In this document: one piece after another, positions 42,277-56,057 of the stretch
How positions within the stretch are numbered: position 1 is the first letter of the stretch
Layout: each line of letters opens with the position of its first letter
NCBI RefSeq assembly: GCF_001468465.1
Contig: NZ_LNSA01000021.1
Coordinates: forward strand, 1 to 64,000
Origin: Sphingopyxis sp. H115
Lineage (GTDB): Bacteria > Pseudomonadota > Alphaproteobacteria > Sphingomonadales > Sphingomonadaceae
Direction of reading: 5' to 3'
Length of the DNA stretch: 64,000 nt
Notes under the pieces: generated by a model
Seen by the model: the letters and a program-made list of their open reading frames with translations, nothing else
What the model was told of the DNA's origin: nothing
Database searches by the model: none
Translations under genes and position numbers: made by a program

Positions 42277-43776
42277 TCAGATCTCGAACGAAACCCCCTG
42301 CGCCAGCGGCAGCGCATCCGAATAATTCACCGTATTCGTCGCGCGCCGCATATATTGGCGCCAGCTGTCCGAACCGCTTTCGCGCCCGCCGCCCGTCTCC
42401 TTTTCGCCGCCGAACGCTCCGCCGATCTCGGCGCCGCTGGTGCCGAGGTTGACGTTCGCGATGCCGCAGTCGCTCGCGACGAGGAAGCGCTCGGCCTCGC
42501 GCATGTCGGTGGTGAAGATCGCCGACGACAGGCCCGCCGCGACATCGTTGTGCAGCTCGATCACGGCATCGAGGTCATAATAGCGCATGACATAGAGGAT
42601 CGGCGCGAAGGTCTCTTCGAGTACAGGGCCGACCTGACCCGGCATCTCGACAAGCGCGGGCTTCACGTAGAAGCTCGCGCCCATGCCGACGCGCTCGCCG
42701 CCATGCACGACGCCACCGGCGGTTTTGGCCGCCGCTAGTGCCTCCTGCATCATCTCGAACGCCGCGCGGTCGATTAGCGGGCCGACGAGCACCTCGCCCT
42801 CCAGCGGATTGCCCACCCCGACGCTGGCATAGGCCGCCTTCAGCTTGGCGACGAAGCCGTCGTAAATGCTGTCATGCAGGAACAACCGCCGCGTCGTTGT
42901 GCAGCGCTGCCCTGCGGTCCCCATCGCGCCGAACGCAACACCGCGCAGCGCCAAGTCGAGATCGGCCGAGGGCGCGACGATTACGCCATTATTGCCGCCA
43001 AGCTCGAGGATCGCGCGCGCAAAGCGCTGCGCCAGCCGCGGCGCCACCGCGCGGCCCATGCGCGTCGAACCGGTGGCCGACACCAAGGCAACACGGCTGT
43101 CATCGACCAGCGCCTCGCCTGCCTCGCGTCCGCCGATCAACAATTGCGCCAATCCTTCGGGCGCATCGCCGAAGCGCGTCAGCGCTCGCTGGAAGATCGC
43201 CTGCGTCGCCAACGCGGTGAGCGGCGTCTTTTCCGATGGCTTCCAGACTACGCTGTTGCCGCAGACGAGCGCGAGGGCAGCGTTCCACGCCCATACCGCG
43301 ACCGGAAAGTTGAACGCCGAGATCACACCCACCACACCGAGCGGATGCCAGACTTCCATCATCCGGTGCCCCGGCCGCTCGGTCGCGATGGTGAGACCGT
43401 ATAATTGCCGGGAGAGGCCGACGGCGAAGTCGCAGATGTCGATCATCTCCTGCACTTCGCCCGCGCCCTCGGACCGGATCTTGCCCGCCTCGATCGTCAC
43501 CAGCTTCGCCAGATCATCCTTGGCGGCACGCAATTCCTCGCCGAACAACCGCACCAGCTCGCCGCGGCGCGGCGCCGGCACCTTGCGCCACACGCGGAAC
43601 GCTGCGGTTGCGCTATCGAGCGTCTCGTCGATCGTGCGGGCGTCGGCGGTGATGAGCCGCGCCATCCGTTCGCCGGTGATCGGCGTGAATGACGACATCG
43701 CGCCTTCGGTCCAGACGCGGCGCTCGACGCCCAGCTTTTCCAGAAGCCGTCCGACCTCATCACCGATATCGACCAT
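42277..43776 (-). CDS. ALDH7-type aldehyde dehydrogenase (alpha-aminoadipic semialdehyde dehydrogenase-like), 499 aa
   Basis: NAD+-dependent oxidation of an aldehyde, in this subfamily often piperideine-6-carboxylate/aminoadipate semialdehyde of lysine breakdown. ISAFNFPVAVWAWNAALALVCGN, ELGGNNGVIVAP and GQRCTTTRRLF with the catalytic Cys near 300 are clear. The start ATG 43776 has AGGAG 6 nt upstream and gives the usual length. Confidence 0.9.
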   Translation of the reverse strand: MVDIGDEVGRLLEKLGVERRVWTEGAMSSFTPITGERMARLITADARTIDETLDSATAAFRVWRKVPAPRRGELVRLFGEELRAAKDDLAKLVTIEAGKIRSEGAGEVQEMIDICDFAVGLSRQLYGLTIATERPGHRMMEVWHPLGVVGVISAFNFPVAVWAWNAALALVCGNSVVWKPSEKTPLTALATQAIFQRALTRFGDAPEGLAQLLIGGREAGEALVDDSRVALVSATGSTRMGRAVAPRLAQRFARAILELGGNNGVIVAPSADLDLALRGVAFGAMGTAGQRCTTTRRLFLHDSIYDGFVAKLKAAYASVGVGNPLEGEVLVGPLIDRAAFEMMQEALAAAKTAGGVVHGGERVGMGASFYVKPALVEMPGQVGPVLEETFAPILYVMRYYDLDAVIELHNDVAAGLSSAIFTTDMREAERFLVASDCGIANVNLGTSGAEIGGAFGGEKETGGGRESGSDSWRQYMRRATNTVNYSDALPLAQGVSFEI

Positions 43777-43824
43777 GGATACTCCTTTCGCGCCGCTATA
43801 CCGCCCGCGCATAGTCGCCCCTCC

Positions 43825-43904
43825 CCGTTCGTGTCGAGCGAAGTCGAGACACCCCGAAGTCGTATGCGGCCGACGGGCATCTCGACTTCGCTCGATGCGA
43901 ACGG
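43825..43904. repeat. intergenic inverted repeat (GTTCGTGTCGAGCGAAGTCGAGA family)
   Basis: 25-bp arms at 43825-43849 and 43880-43904 are inverted with two mismatches. This arm sequence is a well-known dispersed palindrome in sphingomonads. It lies in the divergent gap between the dehydrogenase and acs. Confidence 0.8.
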
Positions 43905-43970
43905 ATAAGGAGGAGCCGAAGAAGATTCGCGGCAATCGCGACAGGCGTGAAAAAAGCGGGAGAAGCAGAC

Positions 43971-45935
<1,965 letters not shown>

Positions 45936-46067
45936 GGCCGGGCGCGCGGCGCGTCTGGGATAGGGGCCCCACGCTTTCGGATGATTGAGCGGAGGGTCGG
46001 CGGCCGCCACAGAGGGGACGACCCTGGTTCCGGCCGCTCCTCCACCCTCCCTGACGGCCGGAGCAAC

Positions 46068-46108
46068 AAGGCCCGGAAGGTTTCTTACCTTCCGGGCCTT
46101 CCTTTTTT
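46068..46108 (+). terminator. strong intrinsic terminator after acs
   Basis: AAGGCCCGGAAGGT and ACCTTCCGGGCCTT form a 14-bp perfect stem with a 5-nt loop, followed by CCTTTTTT. The convergent Anbu gene ends just beyond it. Confidence 0.92.
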
Positions 46109-46125
46109 CCATCCGGCCGAAGTCG

Positions 46126-46857
46126 TCAGAAATGAAAGTCGGGAAGTTCCGCCAGTGCGATGCCCAGCGCCTCGGCCCAGCCGTTGGCGACGCTTTCGAA
46201 ATAGGGATCGTTGCGTTCGAACCGCCGCTCGCGGACGGTGGTGAAATCGTCGCGTTCGTGGACCTTGAGGTCGATCGGCAGATCGACCCCGGCATTGGCG
46301 CGGATCGTCGAATCGAACGACACGCAAAGCAATTTCACCGCATCCTCGAACGACATGGCAGGGTCATAGGATCGGACGATGATCGGGCGGCCATATTTCG
46401 TCTCGCCGATCTGGAAAAAGGGGTTGTCCTCGCCCGCTTCGATGAAATTCCCTTCGGGATAGACCAGAAACAGCCGCGGCTCGGCGCCCTTGATCTGCCC
46501 GCCGACGATCAGCGACGCGCGGAACAGCGATTCGGCCGCCGGGCCTTCGGCATTGTGCCGCATCACGATGCTGCGCAGCGTCTCGCCGACGATATTGGCG
46601 ACCGCGAACATCGACGGCGCGGCAAGGATCGACGGATGACGCTCCTCGGGCGCCTTGGTGCGCTCGTCGAGCAGGCTGACCACCGCCTGCGTCGTCGCAA
46701 GGTTGCCCGCCGACATCAAAGTGATCACGCGCTCGCCCGGCAGATGCCAGCTGCGCATCTTGCGAACCTGCGAGATGTCATCGACGCCAGCGTTGGTCCG
46801 GGTGTCCGACATGAACACCAGTCCCTTGTTCAAACGCATGCCAACGCAATAAGTCAT
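46126..46857 (-). CDS. Anbu proteasome-type peptidase, 243 aa
   Basis: Ancestral beta-subunit (Anbu/BPH) of the proteasome superfamily, forming self-compartmentalised Ntn-hydrolase rings. MTYCVGMRLNKGLVFMSDTRTNAG is the family start; removal of Met exposes the nucleophile Thr2. ITLMSAGNLATTQAV and GRPIIVRSYDPAMSF are typical. It is last in a four-gene leftward run with transglutaminase, alpha-E and ATP-grasp genes, a conserved Anbu context thought to process or attach an unknown peptide. Confidence 0.93.
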   Translation of the reverse strand: MTYCVGMRLNKGLVFMSDTRTNAGVDDISQVRKMRSWHLPGERVITLMSAGNLATTQAVVSLLDERTKAPEERHPSILAAPSMFAVANIVGETLRSIVMRHNAEGPAAESLFRASLIVGGQIKGAEPRLFLVYPEGNFIEAGEDNPFFQIGETKYGRPIIVRSYDPAMSFEDAVKLLCVSFDSTIRANAGVDLPIDLKVHERDDFTTVRERRFERNDPYFESVANGWAEALGIALAELPDFHF

Positions 46858-46902
46858 CTGATCCTGTTTTCCCCGCCCGGAAAATTCTGGTCCTGGGTCC
46901 GC

Positions 46903-47706
46903 TTATTGCTGGACCTGCAATTGGACAACCAGATTTTCTTGCGCTGCACCATAGCGCATTCCGCGAACCGGCGCGGCGCCCTGATAATCGAGCCCGGTTG
47001 CAACGCGGATATAGCGCTGGTCGGGCGAGTGACCGTTGCTGACATCGAAGCCGATCCAGCCGATATGGTCGAAATGCGCCTCGGCCCAGCCGTGCGTGGC
47101 GTCCTGATGGGTGCGGTCGTTCATCATCAAATAGCCCGAGACATAACGCGCCGGGTGGCCGAGGTGGCGCATCGCGGCAACGAAGATGTGCGCATGGTCC
47201 TGGCACACCCCACCCTCGCCGGCGAGCGCCTGTTCGGCGGTCGTTTCGGCATCGGTCACCCCGATCCGATAGGGCAGCTTGTCGATGATCAGCGCGGACA
47301 GCGCGTGCGCGCGCTCGATATCGTTCACGAAATCGCGCCCCAGTTCGGCGGTCAGCGAACGCACCCCGCGCCCCGCACGCGTCAGCGGCGTCGGACGCAG
47401 AAAGGTCCATAACGGCATCGCGCCCCGATGCGGTCCGATCACCCCGTCCCAGGTGACCAGCTCGACCTCGCCGGTGCAGCGGATCACCAGTTCGCTCGTC
47501 CCGCTGTCGACCGATATCAGGTCGACGCCATTGCCGAGGTGATCGGTATAGTGAAGCTGGCGCGAACCGCCCTCGATCGCGACCGTCCAATCATGGATCA
47601 GTTGCTGCCCCGGACGTTCCTTGGGGGTCAGCCTGACCTGCTGGAGCGCATAGCGCACCGGGCTGTCATATTGATAATGGGTGATATGTTCGACGCGCAG
47701 CTTCAT
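46903..47706 (-). CDS. transglutaminase-like protease/ligase, 267 aa
   Basis: Bacterial transglutaminase N- and core-domain protein. MKLRVEHITHYQYDSPVRYALQQVRLTP is the N-terminal domain opening; the catalytic triad is Cys in GEGGVCQDHAH, His in ATHGWAEAHF and Asp in GFDVSNG. ATG 47706 is preferred because GTGGA precedes it; 47712 overlaps the previous stop by ATGA. It belongs to the Anbu operon. Confidence 0.93.
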   Translation of the reverse strand: MKLRVEHITHYQYDSPVRYALQQVRLTPKERPGQQLIHDWTVAIEGGSRQLHYTDHLGNGVDLISVDSGTSELVIRCTGEVELVTWDGVIGPHRGAMPLWTFLRPTPLTRAGRGVRSLTAELGRDFVNDIERAHALSALIIDKLPYRIGVTDAETTAEQALAGEGGVCQDHAHIFVAAMRHLGHPARYVSGYLMMNDRTHQDATHGWAEAHFDHIGWIGFDVSNGHSPDQRYIRVATGLDYQGAAPVRGMRYGAAQENLVVQLQVQQ

Positions 47707-47708
47707 CG

Positions 47709-48653
47709 TCATTCCACAAAGCGATAGTCGCGCTCGATCTGCCGCGCGAGCGCGGCGTTGGCGCGAAGAAAATCGGTAATGAACTCGTGCAGCCCGTTGT
47801 CGAAGATCGACGCGATCGGGCGCGAGAGCCGGTCGTTGCAGATCGACGCGCCCAACCGCACCGCCTCGGTCTCCTCCCCATAGGCGCGGGCGAGCCAGCC
47901 GAGATTGTCGTTCATCTTGTCGCAGCAAAAGGCCAGGCTGCGCGGCATCTGTTTGTAGAGGATCAGGAATTCGGCGATCTTGAGCGCGCTGATCTCCGCG
48001 CCATACAGCCAGTGATAGGCGCGGTGCGCCGACACCGAACGCAAGATCGTCTCCCACTGCACATTGTCGATCGAACTGCCGATATGCGCGACCGAGGGCA
48101 GCAACAGATAATATTTGACGTCGAGGATGCGCGCCGTGTTGTCGGCGCGTTCGAGGAAGGTGCCGAGCCGCGAGAAATTATAGCCGTCGTTGCGCAGCAT
48201 CGTCCCCGCAAAGGCGCCGCGCACGAGACCGCTTTGCTGGCGGATCGCGGCGAGCACGTCGGGCAGATCGTCCTCGCGGACCTGCCGTTTCAGCAGCGCA
48301 CCGAGCGTCATCCAGCTCGTATTCACCGCCTCCCACGCCTCGCGCGTCAGATAGGTGCGCGCGGTGCGGGCATTGTCGCGCGCCTGCTTGATCACCGACA
48401 TGATGCTCGACGGGTTGGCGGGATCGCGCAGCATGAAATCGACGACGCGCTGCGAGCTATAATCCGCGCCATGCGCTTGCCGGAAATAATAATCCTGTCC
48501 CGCCGTGACGAGGACCGAGCGCCATTCGGCCGCGGCGGTGTTCGATCGCGTCAGCGCGATACGGAAACCGGCGTCGATCAGCCGCGCATTATTCTCGCTG
48601 CGTTCGAGATAGCGCGCCATCCAATAGAGGCTGCCGGCGGTTTTTCCTAGCAT
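47709..48653 (-). CDS. alpha-E domain protein, 314 aa
   Basis: All-helical protein of the alpha-E superfamily, partner of circularly permuted ATP-grasp ligases. LGKTAGSLYWMARYLERSENNARLIDAGFRIAL is the conserved start; FLERADNTARILDVKYYLLLPS and KQMPRSLAFCC are typical. It lies 5 bp after the ATP-grasp gene, with GGAGGA before the ATG, in the Anbu operon. Confidence 0.92.
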   Translation of the reverse strand: MLGKTAGSLYWMARYLERSENNARLIDAGFRIALTRSNTAAAEWRSVLVTAGQDYYFRQAHGADYSSQRVVDFMLRDPANPSSIMSVIKQARDNARTARTYLTREAWEAVNTSWMTLGALLKRQVREDDLPDVLAAIRQQSGLVRGAFAGTMLRNDGYNFSRLGTFLERADNTARILDVKYYLLLPSVAHIGSSIDNVQWETILRSVSAHRAYHWLYGAEISALKIAEFLILYKQMPRSLAFCCDKMNDNLGWLARAYGEETEAVRLGASICNDRLSRPIASIFDNGLHEFITDFLRANAALARQIERDYRFVE

Positions 48654-48658
48654 CGCCG

Positions 48659-50098
48659 TCAGTCCTCCAACACCCACGTATCCTTCGTCCCGCCGCCCTG
48701 GCTCGAATTGACCACCAGCGACCCCTTGCTCATCGCGACGCGCGTCAGCCCGCCCGGCGTGATCCTGATCCCCTGCGGCGACATCAGCACGAAGGGGCGC
48801 AGGTCGACGTGCCGCGGCGCCAGCCCCGCCTTGGTAAAGATCGGCACCGTCGAGAGCGACAGGGTCGGCTGCGCGATATAATTGCGCGGATTGGCTTCCA
48901 GCTTGGCGCGGAAGGCCGCGATCGCCTTCTTGCTCGCCGCCGGTCCGACGAGCATCCCGTATCCGCCCGACCCGTGCACTTCCTTCACCACCAGTTCGGG
49001 CAGGCGGTCGAGCACTTCGCGCAGATGCTCGGGCTCGCCGCACCGCCAGGTCGGCACATTGGGGAGCAGCGCCTTTTCGCCCGTATAGAATTCGATGATG
49101 TCGGGCATATAGCTGTACAGCGCCTTATCGTCGGCGATCCCCGTCCCCGGCGCATTGGCAATCGTGATCCCGCCCGCGCGATAGACGTCCCAGATCCCCG
49201 GCACCCCCAGCACCGAGTCGGGTCGGAAATTGAGCGGATCGAGGAAATCGTCGTCGACGCGGCGATAGAGGACGTCGATCGGCGTGTAGCCCTGCGTCGT
49301 GCGCATCGCCACACGCCCGTCGACGACGCGCAAATCATGCCCCTCGACCAGTTCGGCGCCCATCTGGTCGGCAAGGAAACTATGTTCGAAATAGGCGCTG
49401 TTGTGGATGCCCGGCGTCAGCACCGCGACCGTCGGCGTACCGCCGCACGCGGGCGGCGCGCAGGCCGCAAGCGATTTCAGGAGGTTGAGCGGATAATCGC
49501 TCACCTCGCGCACCGAAATCTTCGCGAACAGCTCGGGGAACATCTGGAGCATCGTCTCGCGGTTCTCGAGCATATAGGACACGCCCGACGGTGTCCGCGC
49601 ATTATCCTCGAGCACATAGAATTCGTCGGCGCCGGTGCGCACGATGTCGATACCGCTGATATGCGTATAGATGCCGCCCGGCGGATCCATGCCCATCATC
49701 ATCGGCAGGAAGGCCTCGTTGCGCGAAATCAATTCGATCGGGACTCGCCCCGCGCGCAATATCTCCTGCCGGTGGTAAATATCGTGCAGAAAGGCGTTCA
49801 GGGCGCGCACGCGCTGTTCGATGCCGCGCGACAGGCGCCGCCATTCGCTCGCCGAAATGATACGCGGGACGACATCGAAGGGGATCAGCCGCTCGTCGGC
49901 CTCATCCTGCCCATAGACGTTGAAGGTGATGCCCGTGGTGCGGAAAAATGCCTCGGCCTGCTGCGCCTTGCGCTGGATGCGCGCCGCATCCTCGCGGCCG
50001 AACCAGTCCGAATATTCGCGATAGGGCGACCGGACCTCGCCCTCCTGTCCTGTCATCTCGTCGAAAAAGGAAATGCGCCAGCCCTTTCCACGCAGCAT
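48659..50098 (-). CDS. circularly permuted ATP-grasp type 2 protein, 479 aa
   Basis: Predicted peptide ligase. ISFFDEMTGQEGEVRSPYREYSDWF and FNVYGQDEADERLIPFDVVPRII form the N-terminal block; LVVKEVHGSGGYGMLVGPAASKK is the ATP-binding glycine loop; YIAQPTLSLSTVPIF and LRPFVL the C-terminal part. ATG 50098 is chosen over TTG 50131. First gene of the Anbu operon; it may make a small amino-acid chain that the transglutaminase and Anbu act on (established only as a genomic association). Confidence 0.92.
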   Translation of the reverse strand: MLRGKGWRISFFDEMTGQEGEVRSPYREYSDWFGREDAARIQRKAQQAEAFFRTTGITFNVYGQDEADERLIPFDVVPRIISASEWRRLSRGIEQRVRALNAFLHDIYHRQEILRAGRVPIELISRNEAFLPMMMGMDPPGGIYTHISGIDIVRTGADEFYVLEDNARTPSGVSYMLENRETMLQMFPELFAKISVREVSDYPLNLLKSLAACAPPACGGTPTVAVLTPGIHNSAYFEHSFLADQMGAELVEGHDLRVVDGRVAMRTTQGYTPIDVLYRRVDDDFLDPLNFRPDSVLGVPGIWDVYRAGGITIANAPGTGIADDKALYSYMPDIIEFYTGEKALLPNVPTWRCGEPEHLREVLDRLPELVVKEVHGSGGYGMLVGPAASKKAIAAFRAKLEANPRNYIAQPTLSLSTVPIFTKAGLAPRHVDLRPFVLMSPQGIRITPGGLTRVAMSKGSLVVNSSQGGGTKDTWVLED

Positions 50099-50284
50099 GC
50101 CATCGTCGGCCGCGCCCGATCGCTCGGGCAAACGGCCCCATATTCCTGCCTGCTGCGTTGCTTGTCTGGCTACGCGGCCGCCAAGCTTGTGAAGGCGATG
50201 CTAATCGCGCCCGCGCGCCTTGGCAAGCGGGCTCGTACGAGCGCTTTGTTACCGTAACTTATAGAGTTGACACGGTATTCGTTC

Positions 50285-50356
50285 GTCACCCCGGACTTGA
50301 TCCGGGGTCCACCGCTACGCCGTAGCCATGGATGCCGTATCGAGTCCGGCATGACG
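50285..50356. repeat. intergenic palindrome (CACCCCGGACTTGATCCGGGG type)
   Basis: CACCCCGGACTTGATCCGGGGTCC pairs imperfectly with GGATGCCGTATCGAGTCCGGCATGAC at the other end. Related arms appear at 36277-36345. This is the common alphaproteobacterial intergenic repeat; it lies between the secA 3' end and the ATP-grasp promoter side. Confidence 0.7.
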
Positions 50357-50368
50357 AGGATGAACCGG

Positions 50369-53104
<2,736 letters not shown>

Positions 53105-53211
53105 TGTATTTTCCTTGGAATTAGAATGAGATGGCGGCACTGCGGCCGCTGTATATGGTCAAAGCCCCAGTATGCAGGGCGGCGCCTCTATAGGGACGCT
53201 GGAACCTGGCT

Positions 53212-53478
53212 CTATTCGAGCGCGCGGTCGCTGCCGGTCAGCAGGCCGGGAAGGTGCGGCGGCGCGGCCTTGCGCGGCTTGCCGCTGCCGCTCGTTGTGC
53301 GCCGCGTCGGCGCGGTGGTCGCCGGGCGACGCGCATTTTCGCTGGTCTCGGCCTTGCCCGCCGTTTCGGCGAGCATGACGAGGGCCCCCATCGCCGCCGG
53401 TGTGGCAGGCGCGGCAACCGCGCGGTCGGCTGTGGCCAGACCGGTCAGCAATGCCAAAAGGGTCAGCAGTAACCGCAA
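53212..53478 (-). CDS. putative exported small protein, 88 aa
   Basis: A frame starting at TTG 53478 (AGGGG 8 nt upstream) encodes a hydrophobic N-terminus (RLLLTLLALLTGLATA) resembling a signal peptide, then an Ala/Thr/Arg/Pro-rich low-complexity tail. Composition makes this the weaker kind of call; it may be a short basic exported protein or a chance ORF. It would be the only gene between secA and the TonB-C protein. Confidence 0.4.
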   Translation of the reverse strand: MRLLLTLLALLTGLATADRAVAAPATPAAMGALVMLAETAGKAETSENARRPATTAPTRRTTSGSGKPRKAAPPHLPGLLTGSDRALE

Positions 53479-53567
53479 GAATCGCCCCTCTACACGTCCG
53501 GAGCGATAAATATTGCGCCCCGTTCGCTGAACATAGGGTGAAAGCGGCGCCGCGTCCAGACCCGTCG

Positions 53568-54608
53568 CTATTTGGCCGACGCTGGTTTGACGGGTGCCGA
53601 CTTGGCCTCCGCCGACGGTGGTGCGTCCTCGATAACCAGTTCGGTGCGCATGGTGACGCGTTTCGCGGCGGGCTTGCCGTCGCTGCCGACGAACGGCGCG
53701 TAACGCGCCTGTGCGGGAAACATGTCGCACGGCGTCATCCCGTTCGGCATCGAACCGATTCCCCCTGTTGTGGAAAAACGACAATCGGCGACGCGGCCAT
53801 CGGCACCCAACAGCAGCGTCACCGTCGCACTCCCCGGCTTGCCCATCGGGAAGCTGCGCTCGCGCTGGACCGCCACGCCGCCGGGGCCTTCCTCGGCCGC
53901 TTCCGGCAGCGTCCACCGGAATGTCGTCGCGACGATCGAGCGGACGGGCCTTCCGTCGCTGTCGAGCGCGGGCGAGAATTTGCCATTGCTACGCATCAGC
54001 GCGCAGGCCGCCTCGTCGAGCGCGAACGAAAGGCTGCTCTCGTTGACCTTGCAGCCCGTGACTTGCCCGGCGGCGTCGATGCCCAGCTCCATATGGACAA
54101 CACCCTCCTCGCCTGCAGCGCGTGCGGCGGCCGGATAATGGGCGGCGGGGTCGATCCGCATCAGCGCATCATCAGGCGTCGGCCCGCGCGGCCAGCTTTC
54201 CTGCGCCGCATCGAGCGCGAAGCCCGCCACCGCGACCGATTCGTCATATTTGGGTATCTGCCAGCGAATGCGGTTGCTGTATGTCCCGCCCGTCGGCTTG
54301 CCGCTCTCGTCGCGGCCGGGCGTAAAACGCGCACGCGCCATGATCAGCTCGCACGTCGTGGTATCGAGATCGTCATGACCGCTCGACGATAGGATTTCGC
54401 AATGGGTGGGCAGGCCGTCGGGCGCGATCCTCAGGCGAAAGACCGTCGTCCCCTCGCGCTCGTCGTGCATCGCCGCAGGCGGGTAATCGTCGTTGGTCGC
54501 CCAGCTGGCCGGATCGGTTGCCGGCATCATCGGCTCGACCGGCTCCGCAACGACGACCTGCGTCACAAGCTCGCCCGGCGCGGCCAGCGCCAAAAATATC
54601 GCAAACAC
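53568..54608 (-). CDS. exported protein with three tandem TonB C-terminal-like domains, 346 aa
   Basis: GTG start with AGGGGG about 7 nt upstream and a short signal-like N-terminus. Three repeats of the TonB-C fold follow: YPPAAMHDEREGTTVFRLRI near 42, YPAAARAAGEEGVVHMELGI near 155, and GKPGSATVTLLLGADG near 255, each followed by a DG-x(3)-C-x-(I/V/F)-type strand. There is no ExbB/ExbD-binding membrane helix, so it is not a normal TonB. It may bind TonB boxes or other periplasmic partners. Reported as unusual. Confidence 0.75.
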   Translation of the reverse strand: MFAIFLALAAPGELVTQVVVAEPVEPMMPATDPASWATNDDYPPAAMHDEREGTTVFRLRIAPDGLPTHCEILSSSGHDDLDTTTCELIMARARFTPGRDESGKPTGGTYSNRIRWQIPKYDESVAVAGFALDAAQESWPRGPTPDDALMRIDPAAHYPAAARAAGEEGVVHMELGIDAAGQVTGCKVNESSLSFALDEAACALMRSNGKFSPALDSDGRPVRSIVATTFRWTLPEAAEEGPGGVAVQRERSFPMGKPGSATVTLLLGADGRVADCRFSTTGGIGSMPNGMTPCDMFPAQARYAPFVGSDGKPAAKRVTMRTELVIEDAPPSAEAKSAPVKPASAK

Positions 54609-54617
54609 CGAAGCCCC

Positions 54618-55133
54618 CTACTCCAATTGCGGATTCAATTCCTTCACTTCCATAAGGAAACTTTTTGGCTTCTTGAACAACTTACTCTTGCGATTGACCG
54701 CCAGCCCGACGATTTCGGCAAGCTCCATCACGAAATGCACGCAATTACGCTTGTTCAGACTGTAACTCGGCTGGTCACGCGTCCGCCATTCGTCGACCTT
54801 TGCCAGCAGCCGCGCATAGGTCGCGTCGTCGACGGTCACCTCGAACTGGCGGTCGCTCTTTGCGATATAATCGGGCTTCGACGATTCGACCTTCCCTTTG
54901 ACCGATCCGAACAGGATCGCGGGGCTGACCGATGTTGCGGTAAAGCCGTAATTGGCGTCGACCATTTCCCCCGTCGCGTCGACCGTGCCCTTCAGCACGA
55001 CAAAGGCGTGCGGAAAGCGATCGCCGAAATCATGGCTGTAGAAACTCACGACGACCTCCGCCCTCGCCGGCGCGGAAAACCCCGCGCAAAACAGCAGCAT
55101 CGGCAGGAAGATCAGGCGGAGGCCGCGGGTCAT
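54618..55133 (-). CDS. exported protein with LRAT/permuted NlpC-P60-like Cys-His pattern, 171 aa
   Basis: Signal peptide at residues 1-~25 (LIFLPMLLFCAGFSAPARA). The mature part has FPHAFVVLKG with a candidate catalytic His and, later, SLNKRNCVHFVMELAE, a NC-x-HFV motif like that of LRAT and permuted papain-fold thiol hydrolases. Such enzymes cut amide or ester bonds; the role here is inference. It lies ten bp after the triple TonB-C gene's start, in the same direction. Confidence 0.65.
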   Translation of the reverse strand: MTRGLRLIFLPMLLFCAGFSAPARAEVVVSFYSHDFGDRFPHAFVVLKGTVDATGEMVDANYGFTATSVSPAILFGSVKGKVESSKPDYIAKSDRQFEVTVDDATYARLLAKVDEWRTRDQPSYSLNKRNCVHFVMELAEIVGLAVNRKSKLFKKPKSFLMEVKELNPQLE

Positions 55134-55243
55134 CCCCGCCCTCTTAGCCAGCGGCGCCGTCGATTGCCAAGCCGCGATTGCCGCTTGACGGACCCGTCAA
55201 CTTCGCATCTTGTCGCACTGACAACGATGTAAGGAGGGGCGCT

Positions 55244-56047
55244 ATGACACGGAAGGCGATTTTCATCACCGGTGGCGGATCGGGCATCGGCCGCGCGGTC
55301 GCGCGCCATTTTGCCGGGCAGGGCTGGTTCGTCGGCATCGCCGACGTCAACGGCACGGGGATCGACGAAACCGCGGCGCTGCTGCCCAAAGGCGCGACGT
55401 CGCGCCATGTAATGGACGTGCGCGACCGCGACCAGTGGAAAGGCGCGCTCAACGCCTTTGCCGCAGCCAGCGGCGGCCGCCTCGACGTGCTGTTCAACAA
55501 TGCGGGCATCGGGTCGGGCGGGCAGTTCATCGACATGGCCCCCGAAGAAGCCGACCGGCTGATCGCAATCAATTTCGGCGGCGTCGTCAACGGCATCTAT
55601 GCCGCGCTTCCCCTTCTCCGCGCCACGCCGGGGGCGACGATCCTCAACACCGGATCGGCGTCGGGCTTTTACGGCGTCGCCGGGCTTGCCGTCTATTCGG
55701 CGACCAAGTTCGCGGTACGCGGGCTGACCGAGGCGCTCGAAATCGAATTTGCCAAACATGGCATCAAGGTCCGCTCGCTGATGCCCGGCTTCATCGACAC
55801 CCCCCTGCTCGACCAGGTCAGCGCCGACAGCAACGAACCCGCGCGCAACCGCCTGTCGGACAGCGGGTTCGAGATCGTCCCGGTCGAACGCGTCGCCGAA
55901 GCGGCGTGGGATGCCGTCCACGGAAGCGCGATCCACACGACCGTCGGCAAGATGGCGAAACGCCTGTCACGCCTCGCGCGCTGGTTCCCGGGGCTGATCG
56001 TGCGCCAGTCGAAGAAGATCGATGCGCTGGGGGCGGCGGGGCACTAG
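55244..56047 (+). CDS. short-chain dehydrogenase/reductase, 267 aa
   Basis: NAD(P)-dependent oxidoreductase. TGGGSGIGRAVARHF is the cofactor-binding TGxxxGxG motif; NNAGIG follows, and the catalytic Tyr-Lys lies in YSATKFAVRGL with Ser in TGSASGFYG. ADVN suggests NAD preference. ATG 55244 has AAGGAGG 7 nt upstream. Substrate unknown; monocistronic. Confidence 0.93.
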   Translation: MTRKAIFITGGGSGIGRAVARHFAGQGWFVGIADVNGTGIDETAALLPKGATSRHVMDVRDRDQWKGALNAFAAASGGRLDVLFNNAGIGSGGQFIDMAPEEADRLIAINFGGVVNGIYAALPLLRATPGATILNTGSASGFYGVAGLAVYSATKFAVRGLTEALEIEFAKHGIKVRSLMPGFIDTPLLDQVSADSNEPARNRLSDSGFEIVPVERVAEAAWDAVHGSAIHTTVGKMAKRLSRLARWFPGLIVRQSKKIDALGAAGH

Positions 56048-56057
56048 CCCCTTTCGC

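Noticed and set aside
48809..50257. 482-aa rightward ORF
   Set aside because: Shadow of the ATP-grasp gene.
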